NCBI GenBank assembly: GCA_040901795.1
Contig: JBBDYH010000008.1
Span: 1-9,258, forward strand
Direction: 5' to 3'
Source: JBBDYH01 sp040901795
GTDB lineage: Bacteria > Planctomycetota > Planctomycetia > Pirellulales > JALHPA01
Length of the DNA stretch: 9,258 bases
A program made the position numbers and the translations under genes. Below, piece by piece: positions 1-6,196 of the stretch. A model generated the notes under the pieces. It was given only the letters and a program-made list of their open reading frames with translations. It made no database searches and was not told the origin of the DNA. The first letter of the stretch is position 1. Each line of letters opens with the position of its first letter.

Positions 1-7
1 GTAAAAG

Positions 8-82
8 TCGGGGCGGGCGGATTTGAACCGCCGACCTCTTGCACCCCAAGCAAGCACGCTATCCAGGCTGCGCCACGCCCCG
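8..82 (-). tRNA. tRNA-Pro, anticodon GGG
   Basis: The minus strand folds into a complete 75-nt cloverleaf. The acceptor arms CGGGGCG and CGCCCCG pair over 7 bp. The D arm is GCGC/GCGT with GG in the loop. The anticodon stem is CTTGC/GCAAG with loop TTGGGGT, giving anticodon GGG. The variable region is AGGTC, and the T arm GGCGG/CCGCC has loop TTCAAAT. The C1:G72 pair and discriminator A73 match bacterial tRNA-Pro identity. CCA is not encoded: the next bases on the minus strand are CTT, so it would be added enzymatically. The 120 bp between this gene and the next coding region show nothing I can name. Confidence 0.96.
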
Positions 83-203
83 AGTTGGTCGAATGCCGCT
101 TGCGCCGTGATGGTCCAAGAACCAACGGCCGCGGGCGACACGGTGCAACGACTAAGTATTGCAGAGCGGCGGCCGACTTTCAATGTCCGCACTCGCCGAC
201 GCA

Positions 204-509
204 CTACTCTGCGGCTTCCTCACGATATTCCACGACTTGCCAGGGGAGAAAATACACCGGTCGACCCATTGCCACGAAAAGCTTCTTCGGTGGTACGGCG
301 CCTTTGACCTGAAAGGTCACCGTCGCGCTTGCAGCCACGATCGAGTTCGATGAGACGCTTGACAGTATGCTGAGACTCTCCGCTGGGGTTCCTTGCTGCG
401 ACACGTGAGCCCTGGCGACGTCCGAGGGCGAGGGCTGCAGGTAGGCGGCGACCACGCTCGCAACCACCAATGCGGTAACGATCCCGGTGAAAATTCGACT
501 TTTATTCAT
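204..509 (-). CDS. Small membrane-anchored or secreted protein of unknown function
   Basis: This is a 101-residue protein I do not recognise. The N-terminus has two basic residues (K3, R5) followed by a hydrophobic stretch at about 8-24, which fits an uncleaved signal anchor or a signal peptide. There is no Cys, so it is not a lipoprotein. Residues 25-60 are rich in Ser, Ala and Gln and look flexible. Residues 61-95 (TVTFQVKGAVPPKKLFVAMG onward) have a beta-like pattern. The tail is acidic. The gene starts 54 bp after the stop of the CPBP protease on the same strand, so co-transcription is likely. No strong Shine-Dalgarno is visible before the ATG. The signal-like N-terminus and the operon position favour a real gene; its function is unknown. 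Confidence 0.62.
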   Translation of the reverse strand: MNKSRIFTGIVTALVVASVVAAYLQPSPSDVARAHVSQQGTPAESLSILSSVSSNSIVAASATVTFQVKGAVPPKKLFVAMGRPVYFLPWQVVEYREEAAE

Positions 510-563
510 AAAACCCGGGCTTCACGGAATCCGAAGCTTGCTAATCATGGCCGGCGCTTGCAG

Positions 564-1412
564 TCAACGGAGCTGCGTGGCATTGTGACCCGGCAACCGG
601 TCCCATACCAGAGCCAGTCCGACGCCCAGCATCTGCGAAAGCGGCAGATAAGTGGCGAACTCCGGCGCGGTCACGAGCATCGTGCGGGCGTTCGCCAGCG
701 CGTGTACGCCGACTACAAACAACAGATTGCCCGTTCGCACGTAGAGCCAGCAATAGACGCATCCCCAGACTACCAGCCATCCCTGATCCATCCCCATCGC
801 CGCCCAATTGGCGTAACCGCCGCCGATGCCCAACCGGTGCGGTAAGTGCGCAACGGCAAACACCGCCGAGGAAACCAGACCCGCCGCCATCAGGCTGAGT
901 GTCGGCCGATGGGGCAGCCACCCAGCGAACCGCACAGCGCATTGCACGAACACGAACCCGCGAAACAGCACTTCTTCGCAAAGCGCGTTGCCCGCCAACT
1001 GGGCCAGCAATTCGCCGATTAGATATCCCACACGCGAGTCATCCAGCTCGGCAGCGAGTTCGGGCGTATCGGCATCGGAGAAGACCAATCCGAGCGCGAT
1101 GAGCTGCATCAGCAGCCAGACCACCAGCGTGTAAGCGACGGCCTCGGGGAGTTTCGCGAGCTCCAAGCCGAGCTCAGACGGCCGATAGCGCCCGATGGCC
1201 ACCAGCACCAGGCCGACGACGACGAACGTGCAGAGCAAGCCGACGATCAAAGCCGGCCAAACCAGTCCGTAGCTCCCCTCGCGCCAGGGAAGCCAAATCC
1301 GGCTTTGTCCAAACCAGAAGTTCGCCGGCAGTAAGATCGCCAGCCAGGCTGCCACGAAGAGTACCAGCAGCCAAAGCGGAGCGAGCCGTTGCTGTGCCAT
1401 CTTGTCGAACAT
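564..1412 (-). CDS. CPBP family intramembrane metalloprotease (CAAX protease/Abi type)
   Basis: This 282-residue polytopic membrane protein has the three CPBP (Rce1-like) motifs in order. The EExxxR motif is E146-E147 to R151 within CEEVLFRGF. The FxxxH motif is F185 to H189 in FAVAHLP. The third motif is H237 with N241 in HALAN. In the family, the two glutamates and the histidines form the active site inside the membrane, and members cleave prenylated or other membrane peptides; the bacterial substrate is usually unknown. Hydrophobic segments are seen near 12-30, 52-73, 88-111, 130-160, 170-190 and 256-270. The start at 1412 is supported by GAGG at 1421-1424, 8 nt upstream. It is divergent from the TIM-barrel gene and followed by the 101-residue protein. 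All catalytic residues are present, so it is probably active. The specific role (protein processing, or immunity-type as in bacteriocin loci) cannot be told. Confidence 0.92.
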   Translation of the reverse strand: MFDKMAQQRLAPLWLLVLFVAAWLAILLPANFWFGQSRIWLPWREGSYGLVWPALIVGLLCTFVVVGLVLVAIGRYRPSELGLELAKLPEAVAYTLVVWLLMQLIALGLVFSDADTPELAAELDDSRVGYLIGELLAQLAGNALCEEVLFRGFVFVQCAVRFAGWLPHRPTLSLMAAGLVSSAVFAVAHLPHRLGIGGGYANWAAMGMDQGWLVVWGCVYCWLYVRTGNLLFVVGVHALANARTMLVTAPEFATYLPLSQMLGVGLALVWDRLPGHNATQLR

Positions 1413-1420
1413 GGGAAAAA

Positions 1421-1424
1421 CCTC
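1421..1424 (-). promoter_or_regulatory. Ribosome binding site of the CPBP protease gene
   Basis: On the minus strand GAGG precedes ATG 1412 with an 8-nt spacer. It fixes the start at this ATG rather than at the in-frame Met four codons later. Confidence 0.6.
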
Positions 1425-1521
1425 GGGGGCATTTTAGGACAACGGGGTTTGCAGTGCAGCGTCGGTTTTTGCAACTTTGCGGCGATTCTGGACAGCGAGC
1501 GCGATGGTGGGGACAATCAGC

Positions 1522-1530
1522 GAGGAAAGG
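1522..1530 (+). promoter_or_regulatory. Ribosome binding site of the TIM-barrel gene
   Basis: The purine run GAGGAAAGG ends 9 nt before ATG 1540. It decides for this start over an in-frame upstream ATG at 1477. Starting at 1540 also places the twin-arginine motif nine residues from the N-terminus, as expected for a Tat signal. Confidence 0.7.
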
Positions 1531-1539
1531 ACCAACATC

Positions 1540-2499
1540 ATGGAACGCATAATCGCCGTCGACCGACGCTCGCTCCTTAAGACCGCTGGAGCAGGTCTCG
1601 TAGCCATGACGCTAAATGGCCGCGCACGTGCTCAGGAAAGATCGGGCGAACCACGCGCGGACAAATCGGACCAGAAGCCGACGCAGTTCCAGATCGCCTG
1701 CATGACGCTGCCATACAGTCAGTACCCGCTCCAGCGCGCGCTGGCCGGCATCAAGGAGGCCGGATACAAGTATGTCGCCTGGGGGACCACGCATAGGGAA
1801 GCCGGCGAGGGGAAACCCGTGCCGGTGATGCCGCCCGACGCCTCGCGCGCCAAGGCGCGCGAACTCGGTCAGCGGTGCCGCGACATGGGCCTTGAGCCGT
1901 TGATGATGTTCTCCGTGATCTATCCCGAACAGCCCAAGGCGATCGAGGTGCTCACGAGTCGCATCCGCCAGGCCGAGGCCGCTGGAATTCCGCACGTGCT
2001 GACCTTCGGCCATACGGATCCCGCAAGCCGAAAGCTGTGGGTGGAGCGGTTGAAGAAGCTCGGTCCAATCGCCCGCGATCACGGTGTGCTGATCGTCGCC
2101 AAGCAGCACGGCGAAGTCGGGCAGTTGACGGGCGAGATCATTCGCGAGGTGGACGACGAGGGGGTCAAAGTCAACTACGACGCCGGCAACGTGATGGACT
2201 ACACTAAGGGCCAAGTCAATCCGCTGGACGACATCAAGACCTGCGTCGAGCTGATCCGCAGTTTTTGCATCAAGGACCACCGCCTGTTTCCGGTGGATCA
2301 AGACTGCGGGCCGGGGTTTGGCGAGATCGATCACTATCGTTTGCTGCACCACGTCGCCTTTACGGGCCGGGCGATGCCATTGTGCTGTGAGAACATCTCG
2401 ATCCCGCGGATTCGGCCCACCAATCCTGAGCAGATCGACGCTCAGGCGCGTCGAGCGCGCGAGTTTTTGGAGCTTGTGATTCGCGGATTACAGGCGTAG
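1540..2499 (+). CDS. Tat-exported sugar phosphate isomerase/epimerase-like TIM-barrel protein
   Basis: The protein has 319 residues. The N-terminus is a twin-arginine signal: R9-R10-S-L-L-K, then a weakly hydrophobic stretch to about residue 25, ending near ARA/QE at about 31-32. Export of the folded protein to the periplasm is therefore likely. Residues 50-315 fit the xylose isomerase-like TIM barrel (AP endonuclease 2 type). Features include substrate-facing HGV...KQHGE at 181-192, NYDAGN around D214, IKDH with H247, GFGEIDHYRLL at 259-269 and CCENIS with E284. D214, H247 and E284 match three of the four usual metal ligands. The glutamate expected at the end of strand 5 is K188/Q189 here. 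Known members isomerise or epimerise sugars or inositols, and planctomycetes carry many exported copies; the substrate here is unknown. It is divergent from the CPBP gene and followed by the heptamer spacer. It could be a non-catalytic or altered-specificity paralogue. Confidence 0.85.
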   Translation: MERIIAVDRRSLLKTAGAGLVAMTLNGRARAQERSGEPRADKSDQKPTQFQIACMTLPYSQYPLQRALAGIKEAGYKYVAWGTTHREAGEGKPVPVMPPDASRAKARELGQRCRDMGLEPLMMFSVIYPEQPKAIEVLTSRIRQAEAAGIPHVLTFGHTDPASRKLWVERLKKLGPIARDHGVLIVAKQHGEVGQLTGEIIREVDDEGVKVNYDAGNVMDYTKGQVNPLDDIKTCVELIRSFCIKDHRLFPVDQDCGPGFGEIDHYRLLHHVAFTGRAMPLCCENISIPRIRPTNPEQIDAQARRAREFLELVIRGLQA

Positions 2500-2502
2500 A
2501 GG

Positions 2503-2565
2503 AAAGAATGAAGTACGAAGGACGAAGTACAAAGGACGAAGTACGATGGATGATGGATGATGGAT
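2503..2565. repeat. Heptamer array A (RAWGNAY x 9)
   Basis: Nine contiguous 7-bp units begin 3 nt after the stop of the TIM-barrel gene and fit consensus RAWGNAY. They are AAAGAAT, GAAGTAC, GAAGGAC, GAAGTAC, AAAGGAC, GAAGTAC and then GATGGAT three times. The unit word changes from GAAGKAC to GATGGAT without losing the 7-bp phase. Read on the other strand the array would encode a Ser/His/Phe/Leu-rich repeat peptide, which I treat as an artefact. The unit resembles dispersed short tandem repeats seen in planctomycete intergenic DNA; that comparison is from memory. Confidence 0.9.
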
Positions 2566-2596
2566 GAAGACCGGAGCAGTGGGCTGCTTAAGTACT

Positions 2597-2624
2597 TATG
2601 TACGGAGTACTCTGTATGGTCTAC
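2597..2624. repeat. Degenerate heptamer array B
   Basis: Four 7-bp units share an S-T-A-Y ending: TATGTAC, GGAGTAC, TCTGTAT, GGTCTAC. They are preceded by the 10-bp palindrome TAAGTACTTA at 2589-2598. The array is in the same 7-bp phase as array C, which starts exactly 56 bp after this one. It is out of phase with array A. Similarity between units is modest, so this is less certain than arrays A and C. Confidence 0.5.
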
Positions 2625-2652
2625 CCAACCCGACTTCCGCCACAAACCTTTC

Positions 2653-2694
2653 CGCCTACCGCCTACCGCCTACCGCCTACTGACCACTGACCAC
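2653..2694. repeat. Heptamer array C (CGCCTAC x 4, TGACCAC x 2)
   Basis: Six contiguous 7-bp units are present: four perfect CGCCTAC copies followed in phase by two perfect TGACCAC copies, together YGMCYAC. The array ends 16 bp before the start codon of the DUF1559 gene, so it lies in that gene's leader. The first TGACCAC unit supplies an in-frame TGA at 2681-2683 that bars any longer N-terminus for that protein. Confidence 0.92.
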
Positions 2695-2700
2695 TACTCA

Positions 2701-2704
2701 GAGG
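2701..2704 (+). promoter_or_regulatory. Ribosome binding site of the DUF1559 gene
   Basis: GAGG lies 6 nt before ATG 2711 and 12 nt before the next in-frame ATG at 2717, so 2711 is preferred. It sits just after heptamer array C. Confidence 0.6.
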
Positions 2705-2710
2705 ACCACC

Positions 2711-5206
2711 ATGGCCATGGCCGGATTCTCCTTGATCGAACTGCTTGTCGTACTCATGTTCGGCGGTTCGCCGCTGGGTTTGCCGCTGTCGCTGCCGCCG
2801 TTGCCCGAAGACCCGGCGATGGCCCAGGTCGCCCCCGAGGATTGCTTGTGGTATCTGTCGTGGGCGGGTTGCGCCAAGCCGGATCCGGCAAGCAAGAACC
2901 ACACTGAGCAACTGCTCGCCGAACAAGAGGTTCAGCGGTTCATGCACGAGCTGGAGACACGCTTGCGCGAAGCGATCAAGCGTGGCGCTCCGCAAGGGCC
3001 GCAAGCTGCGCAAGCGGCGATGCTGGCTGAAGAGGGGCCGAACCTGGTTAAGTTTCTGGTAACACGTCCGGCGACTTTGTTTGTCGAGCAGGTGGCTGTC
3101 AGTCCGGCAGGCGTCGTTGTGAAAGGCGGCGCCGTCATCTCGGCGGGCGATCGGTCGGCGGAGATTAAGAAATCGATCGACCGCCTGGCTCAAGCGCTGC
3201 TCCCCCGTGTGAAAAACGACAACGAGCAGACGGGCGAACTGAAGCTGCCGATGCCCCCAGGCGCCCCGCCGATCGAGCTGCGCTGGCATGAGGATTACCT
3301 CGTCATTGGCGTGGGAGACGGCGCGGCGGACGAAATCATCAAGCGGTTCGGCGGTAAGACGCCCGAGTGGCTCTCGACGCTGCGCAAGGATCTCCCAGTC
3401 GAGCGCCCGGCGATGGTCCACTATTTGAATATCCGCAAAGCCGCCGGCATTGCGATTCCATTGATCGGACTGGAGGGCTTCAAGATCGTGAACACGCTGG
3501 GACTCGATCGCTTGAACCACTATGCCAGCGTTAGCGGTCTGGAAGGAACCGGCGCCTTCAGCCGCTCGCGGTTGGCGATGGAGGGGAAGCCGCGAGGGAT
3601 CTTCGCGCTGGTGGAGACCGAGCCTCTGAAGCAGTCGGATCTCGCCGCCGTACCAAAAGACGCCACCTTTGCGATCGCTGCGAAGTTCGACGCCGACATG
3701 GCGCTCAAGCGCCTGATCGATCTCATTGGCCAGTTCGACCCGCGGGCGCAACAGCAGTTCAAAAACGAGCTGGCCGCAGCCGAAAAGCAGCTTGGCTTCA
3801 AGATCTCCGAGGATGTGCTGCAATCGTTGGGCGACACGTGGTGCCTGTACAACTCGCCGGGCGAAGGCGGGTTGGTGGTCACCGGACTGACAGCGGTGGC
3901 GCAGGTGAACGATCGCGAGCGGCTGATGAAGGCTCACGACAAGCTGTTGGCGAGTATTCGGGCGGTCAACGCAGAGCTGGCCCGGCTGCAAGCCAATGGC
4001 AACGACGGCGGTCGGCGGCAGCGCGGCGTGGAGATCTCGGACTTCAAGTTCGGTGGGCATACCGTGTACTTCTTGAGCTTTATCGGAGATGACGTCCCCT
4101 TCGCTCCTTCCTGGTGCATGACCGACAAGGAGCTGATCGTGTCGGCGTTTCCGCAGATGATCAAGGCGCGGCTCGCGCGCGGCACTATTGGCGGCACACT
4201 GGCCGATCTTCCGGAAGTGGCCCAATGTTTTCAGGGGAAGCAACAGCCGTCGACCGTCTTCTACCAGGACACACGCAGCGTGTTCCGTCTGGTATATCCG
4301 GTGCTGCACGTCTTCGCGGCGATGATCTGCAACCAGCTTCAGGCAGAGGGCGTCGATATCGACATCTCGCTGCTGCCCTCGATGGCCGCAATCGAGCCGC
4401 ACTTGCAGCCCGGCGTGAGCGCGGTCTATATGACTGCGGACGGGATCCGCTGGGAGGCGCGGCAGACGCTGCCCGGAGCGGGTTCGGCGCCGCTGCTGTT
4501 GGCTCCGGCAATGTTTTTTGGCTTTGCCGTTCCAAGCCCTCGACAATTTCAGGGCGCCGGACCAGGGCTGTTCGACCTCGAAGAGCTGACTCCGGCCGGC
4601 GCCCAGCGGACGGTGTCGATCAACAACCTGAAACAGATCGGGCTGGCGCTCCACAATTTCCACGATGTTCATAAGCACTTTCCGATTGCGGATGGGGCCG
4701 GAAGCGACGGCAAGCCGAAACTGAGTTGGCGCGTCCACATCCTGCCGTTTATCGAGGAGGAGGCGCTGTTTCAGCAGTTTCGTATGGATGAACCCTGGGA
4801 CAGTGAGCACAACAAGAAGCTGATCGAGAAGATGCCGGCTGTTTATCGCACTCCGGGTAGCAAGGTGCACGCGAAACATATGACCAACTACCTGACCGTT
4901 CGCGGCAAGGACACCGCTTTTCCGCCGGCGACAAAAACGAGTCTGGCCAATCTGCGCGATGGCGCCTCGAAGACCGCCATGGTCCTGGAAGTGGACGACG
5001 AGCAGGCAGTGATCTGGACCAAACCTGAAGATTTCGGGCCGGACAAGGACGATCCGCTTAAAGACGTGATCGGCCTTCGTGACGGCAAGTTTCTGGTGCT
5101 CTTTGCCGACGCGTCCGTTCGCACACTCCCCGAATCGCTGAGCAAAGCGACCGTGCGGGCGATGTTTACGCGCGACGGCGGCGAGGTGGTCGAACTGGAG
5201 AATTAG
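2711..5206 (+). CDS. DUF1559 domain protein with prepilin-type N-terminus and long central region
   Basis: The protein has 831 residues. Its N-terminus carries a prepilin-like motif, G5 then FSLIELLVV with Glu at the +5 position (E10). The hydrophobic stretch stops at about residue 17 and turns into a Gly/Pro/Leu-rich segment (18-34). Residues 40-590 form a central region I do not recognise, with mixed alpha/beta character and no catalytic motif. Residues 593-608 are hydrophobic. The DUF1559 core follows: INNLKQIGLALHNFHD at 637-652, SWRVHILPFIEEEALFQQF at 672-690, and a C-terminal LFADASVRTLPESL at 797-810 ending in DGGEVV. DUF1559 proteins are a very large planctomycete family of pseudopilin-like surface or secreted proteins whose function is mostly unknown. 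The usual family length is about 300-400, so this one is far longer. The start is set by GAGG 6 nt upstream and an in-frame stop at 2681. An ABC cluster follows after 76 bp. Confidence 0.88.
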   Translation: MAMAGFSLIELLVVLMFGGSPLGLPLSLPPLPEDPAMAQVAPEDCLWYLSWAGCAKPDPASKNHTEQLLAEQEVQRFMHELETRLREAIKRGAPQGPQAAQAAMLAEEGPNLVKFLVTRPATLFVEQVAVSPAGVVVKGGAVISAGDRSAEIKKSIDRLAQALLPRVKNDNEQTGELKLPMPPGAPPIELRWHEDYLVIGVGDGAADEIIKRFGGKTPEWLSTLRKDLPVERPAMVHYLNIRKAAGIAIPLIGLEGFKIVNTLGLDRLNHYASVSGLEGTGAFSRSRLAMEGKPRGIFALVETEPLKQSDLAAVPKDATFAIAAKFDADMALKRLIDLIGQFDPRAQQQFKNELAAAEKQLGFKISEDVLQSLGDTWCLYNSPGEGGLVVTGLTAVAQVNDRERLMKAHDKLLASIRAVNAELARLQANGNDGGRRQRGVEISDFKFGGHTVYFLSFIGDDVPFAPSWCMTDKELIVSAFPQMIKARLARGTIGGTLADLPEVAQCFQGKQQPSTVFYQDTRSVFRLVYPVLHVFAAMICNQLQAEGVDIDISLLPSMAAIEPHLQPGVSAVYMTADGIRWEARQTLPGAGSAPLLLAPAMFFGFAVPSPRQFQGAGPGLFDLEELTPAGAQRTVSINNLKQIGLALHNFHDVHKHFPIADGAGSDGKPKLSWRVHILPFIEEEALFQQFRMDEPWDSEHNKKLIEKMPAVYRTPGSKVHAKHMTNYLTVRGKDTAFPPATKTSLANLRDGASKTAMVLEVDDEQAVIWTKPEDFGPDKDDPLKDVIGLRDGKFLVLFADASVRTLPESLSKATVRAMFTRDGGEVVELEN

Positions 5207-5236
5207 TGGTCGTGGCGGACACAAAGCGAGATGTGG

Positions 5237-5257
5237 CACTGCTCGCGGCGAGCAGTG
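5237..5257. other. Perfect 9-bp hairpin in the gap before the ABC cluster
   Basis: CACTGCTCG at 5237-5245 and its exact complement CGAGCAGTG at 5249-5257 flank the 3-nt loop CGG. The hairpin starts 30 nt after the DUF1559 stop and ends 25 nt before the ABC ATPase start. No T-run follows on either strand, so it is not a classical Rho-independent terminator. It could be an RNA-level attenuator or 3'-end stabiliser, a protein-binding palindrome, or a copy of a dispersed palindromic element. Confidence 0.6.
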
Positions 5258-5282
5258 GTGCGCCCAGCGGCTTACTGTGGTA

Positions 5283-6191
5283 ATGCAAATGCTCATCCAA
5301 TTCGAAAACGTCATCAAGACTTACGGCGCAGTCACGGCGCTCGACAATCTTTCGGTGACGATCCCCACGGGCGCGGTCGGACTGCTCGGACCCAATGGGT
5401 CGGGCAAGACCACGATGATTCGCACCCTGTTGGGTCTGATCCCCGTCGACAAAGGCTCCGGCACGGTCCTGGGCATGGACTTTCGCCGGCGGCAGCTCGA
5501 TATCCGCCGGGTCGTCGGCTTTGCGCCCGAAGACGAGTGCCTGTTTCCTCACGTCGTCGGCATCGAATTCGTGGCTTATGCCGGCGAGCTGGTGGGCATG
5601 TCGCGCAAAGACGCGATGCAGCGCGCCCATGAAGTGCTCGATTACGTCGGGCTCGGCGAAGCGCGGTACCGCATCGTCGAGTCGTATTCGACCGGCATGA
5701 AGCAGCGGCTCAAGCTCGCGTCGGCCATCGTCCACGACCCACAGCTCTTGATCCTCGACGAGCCGACCAACGGCATGGACCCTGCCGGCCGCGTGGAAAT
5801 CCTCGAGCTCTCCCGCGATTTGGCGCACAACAAAGGGATGAGCCTGTTGTTCTCGAGTCACCTGCTGCCCGATGTCGAAGCGGTGTGCGAGTACGTTGTC
5901 GTGCTCGGGAACGGCAAGCTGCTGGCGGAGGGGAAGATCCAGGAGCTCAAATCGGTTCACGACCAGTGTTTCGAAGTCCGGCTCAAGGCGGACATGGCGC
6001 CCTTTGCGCAGCGTCTGACGGAGATCGGCTGGTCGGCCGAAATGCAGGACGACGTGTTGCGCGTGCGGATTCCAGAAGGTCAATCGCCGCAGACGCTCTG
6101 GCAGGTCGCGGCGGATGAGCAACAGCAGATCCGCTATTTGCGTCCGCAGCGCAGCACGCTGGAAGAAGTTTTCTTGAAGGCCGTGGAGTAA
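5283..6191 (+). CDS. ABC-2 type transporter ATP-binding protein 1
   Basis: The protein has 302 residues from ATG 5283. This cytoplasmic ATPase drives a membrane permease. Motifs in order are Walker A GPNGSGKTT (36-44, K42), a Q-loop region FAPEDE in which Glu83 replaces the usual Gln, the signature YSTGMKQR (135-142), Walker B LLILDEP (154-161, D159, E160), D-loop GMDP and switch His193 in FSSHLLPDVE. The tail STLEEVFLKAV is typical of ABC-2 ATPases. Residues 226-290 form a C-terminal accessory domain. The start is ambiguous: GTG 5277, ATG 5283 and ATG 5289 are in frame and none has a clear Shine-Dalgarno; family alignment favours one of the two ATGs. It is followed by permease 1 after 5 nt, whose ribosome binding site overlaps this gene's end. 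The substrate cannot be told. Confidence 0.93.
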   Translation: MQMLIQFENVIKTYGAVTALDNLSVTIPTGAVGLLGPNGSGKTTMIRTLLGLIPVDKGSGTVLGMDFRRRQLDIRRVVGFAPEDECLFPHVVGIEFVAYAGELVGMSRKDAMQRAHEVLDYVGLGEARYRIVESYSTGMKQRLKLASAIVHDPQLLILDEPTNGMDPAGRVEILELSRDLAHNKGMSLLFSSHLLPDVEAVCEYVVVLGNGKLLAEGKIQELKSVHDQCFEVRLKADMAPFAQRLTEIGWSAEMQDDVLRVRIPEGQSPQTLWQVAADEQQQIRYLRPQRSTLEEVFLKAVE

Positions 6192-6196
6192 CCGTA

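Noticed and set aside
1431..1436. TAAAAT on the minus strand as a -10 box for the CPBP gene
   Set aside because: No acceptable -35 lies 16-18 bp upstream, and the implied 5' leader would be only about 12 nt, beginning at the ribosome site. I trust no promoter in the divergent region 1413-1539.
1477..1539. Upstream in-frame start for the TIM-barrel protein at 1477
   Set aside because: It would put 21 extra residues before a Tat signal and has no Shine-Dalgarno, while ATG 1540 has GAGGAAAGG 9 nt upstream.
2442..2645. A 67-codon minus-strand frame across heptamer array A with a Ser/Phe/Leu/His-rich repeat peptide
   Set aside because: The peptide periodicity comes from the 7-bp DNA repeats, and the frame overlaps the end of the TIM-barrel gene. 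No ribosome site or conserved domain is visible.
2503..2694. CRISPR array in the repetitive spacer
   Set aside because: Units are 7 bp, contiguous and without unique spacers, and no cas gene is near.
2663..5317. An 884-codon open frame on the minus strand, antisense to the DUF1559 gene
   Set aside because: The translation is rich in Arg, His and Gln with no domain pattern, whereas the plus-strand frame carries clear DUF1559 motifs and a ribosome site. Long antisense frames are common in GC-rich coding DNA.
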